A DNA stretch of 64,000 nucleotides, from the NCBI GenBank assembly GCA_030533445.1, contig CM060064.1, positions 42,489,287 through 42,553,286 on the forward strand, written 5' to 3'. The notes under the pieces are model-generated. The model ran no database searches, was not told the DNA's origin, and was given only the letters and a program-made list of their open reading frames with translations. Both the position numbers and the translations under genes were made by a program. This stretch comes from Cyprinodon diabolis (Eukaryota; Chordata; Actinopteri; Cyprinodontiformes; Cyprinodontidae). Positions 62,218 through 64,000 of this stretch are shown here, in pieces. The stretch's first letter is position 1; each line of letters starts with the position of its first letter.

Positions 62218-64000
62218 AATGAGCTGGATTGTTATATCCTAACACTAGAGCTGTTTTTGACTGTTCTGTTCAAAGGTTCTTTATTTGATGACTCTGTATG
62301 AGCAGCGTCAGTACAATGCTGACTGTTCTACCCTCTCTAAATCACTTGACATATCTTGTAATTCAGACAGATAACAAAAATCCTGCACTGCGCAAAATAT
62401 AAAGATATTGCTCAGGCTCCAGAGGTTATTTTATTCTCTATTAGTCTTCATTGTTTGTGACAGAGAGTTGGCAGCAACTGACTGTGCACAGAGTCTTATG
62501 TTTCAGTCTCTTTATGAACATCCACCCACTCACTGTCTCACTAATAACCCACATCTTGGTCAGAAGGTCGGGTTTATCAAATGTACATGCAAATTAAACT
62601 CTAAGCATGCCCCTTAAACCTTGATCTTATTTGCTTTTGCGTAGTAAGAAAACTCATTTTAGTTAAATCAGTTTCCTATTACTGGACTTTATGTGAAAAT
62701 ATAGAATTTGCTTTGTAATGTTTCAAATAATGTAAAATAAAATTATGCTAGTGTCTGTTATAACCCATTTAGAATAATAATTTTAATATCTAATTGTTTC
62801 TACTGGTAAAAAAAGTCACATTTAGATTAAGATGTAAAGCTAAATTGCCCATATTGTACATTAACAGGCTGTTAATGAGGTGTTTATGTTTATGCTGTTA
62901 ATAACAGCATAAACTTGATCCATTAGAATCGAAAACATGGGGGGGGGGAAAGATGCATTTAATTGCATTATAATGGAACGCTCTTTATGATGGGTTAAAA
63001 CAAACATTGGAGGGGGAGGGGGGAGCACTACCACCTCATAACACTCATAACTATAAGCGACACACAGATTTATGAAGTAAATATCGTGCTATGGTGTCTG
63101 CATAGATAAGGTGGTGGACCATCCTTATAGATGCGCTGAGGCCTTTTTCAGAGAAAAGGATTATTTGAGCTGATCCATTAGTATCTGCCCTTGAGCTGCT
63201 CAGGGATATGATGTTAGTTATGCAACCTGTAAAAAAGTCACCTCCGGCTCCTGTCTTTCAGTCTCTGAACACTCAGTGCTACTTCCTCTGATGTACACAG
63301 AGAATAAAAGATAAATATGAAAGGGTTATGCTCCAGTGTAAACATGAGGTCCACTTCTTTTGGAATCTTGAATCCTTCTATATACTTGGAATATTTGGTT
63401 TTGTTATGATTGTGTTTATTTTGCTTGCCCTTTTAGTCAATATGTCAATAGTCTTTAAAAATAGAGCATAGTAAGCCAAACGTCAACATGATTTCTCCCT
63501 ATACAATTATATTAAGGTAATTTAAAATGCTTTCTCTATTAATCCTAATGCATTTAATTTGTCGATGCAAAAACAAACAAATAAGAATACTAAAGATATA
63601 TAATAATTAAAATGAATAACACATTAGCAAAGAAAAACTAGATTAAATAGTATTTTAGGCCTAAAGATAATATTCTTCTAAAATAATGGAAGAGTTACAT
63701 GTAATTCAATGAAAAAATTATTTAAAAAAAAGGAAAGACACCAAATACTGCAGAAAGAAATAACCAATCTTTTAGAAGGATTGATGAGAGATTCGCTATT
63801 TTATACCCTGATCATTAAATAATGAGTAGCACTAATTCATTTTGGACTATAAGTAAAATACTTTTTTTTTTAACCTAGTGCTTTGGAAATTGTTATAAAC
63901 TATATATTTTAATCATAATGAAAATAGGAAGTTGTTGGAAAGATAAAAGGGCTTTGATTGCATTTCCATAATGATTGGTGTCACTTGAACATCCTTACGT
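62218..64000. other. Gene-free DNA to the window end
   Basis: No exon recognised. Small features: a perfect 13-bp-arm palindrome GTTTATGCTGTTA/TAACAGCATAAAC at 62888-62914, and two G-rich runs at about 62940 and 63010. Confidence 0.45.

Overview
This window is vertebrate nuclear DNA, almost certainly from a teleost (percomorph) fish. The genes are multi-exon with GT-AG introns, the closest recognisable products are vertebrate proteins, and intergenic and intronic DNA is packed with fish-type repeats: Tc1 and hAT DNA transposons, tRNA-derived SINEs, LINE 3' ends, Penelope-like fragments and long (GATA)n and (TA)n tracts. There is no sign of prokaryotic organisation. The species cannot be named from the sequence.

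Layout. (1) 1-9,100, + strand: the last six recognisable exons of BMPER (end of the last vWC repeat, vWD domain, C8/TIL region) with its 3' UTR. (2) 9,100-16,400: gene-poor DNA with microsatellites, a palindromic element, a transposon-borne RecQ-like helicase fragment and two Penelope-like fragments. (3) 16,422-26,833: EAF1 (- strand, complete) and METTL6 (+ strand, complete) head to head around a CRE/ETS-containing bidirectional promoter. The same two genes are neighbours in mammals. A LINE 3' fragment lies between that promoter and the METTL6 start codon. (4) 26,834-30,000: repeats, including a striking palindromic minisatellite element. (5) 30,060-42,595, - strand: a small, previously unlabelled gene predicted to encode a secreted single-Ig-domain protein of 142 residues. 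Its 12-kb first intron holds, on the opposite strand, a one-exon RING-less TRIM (B-box, coiled coil, PRY-SPRY), plus a solo LTR and one copy of a duplicated block of about 1.1-1.3 kb. (6) 44,805-48,560: the second copy of that block, a possible orphan first exon and a rearranged hAT. (7) 50,440-58,826, + strand: a type II C-type lectin-like receptor with a TATA box, a transmembrane exon, a 190-residue coiled-coil stalk and a degenerate C-type lectin domain. A structurally intact Tc1 transposon with a full-length DD34E transposase sits in its first intron. (8) 58,900-64,000: repeats and one 280-bp GATA array, no gene seen.

How the genes relate. BMPER (extracellular BMP modulator), EAF1 (ELL elongation-factor partner) and METTL6 (tRNA-Ser m3C methyltransferase) are conserved housekeeping or developmental genes. 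The Ig protein, TRIM and lectin-like receptor have the character of fast-evolving fish immune-type genes and lie in the repeat-rich half. I did not find a wholly new multi-gene system. The best candidates for novelty are the Ig gene with its nested TRIM, the receptor with its long stalk and non-canonical lectin domain, the intact Tc1, the inverted GCGAGATC minisatellite element and the duplicated block with a conserved mini-exon. All coordinates were read by hand; exon joins were chosen by splice consensus and by preserved reading phase.
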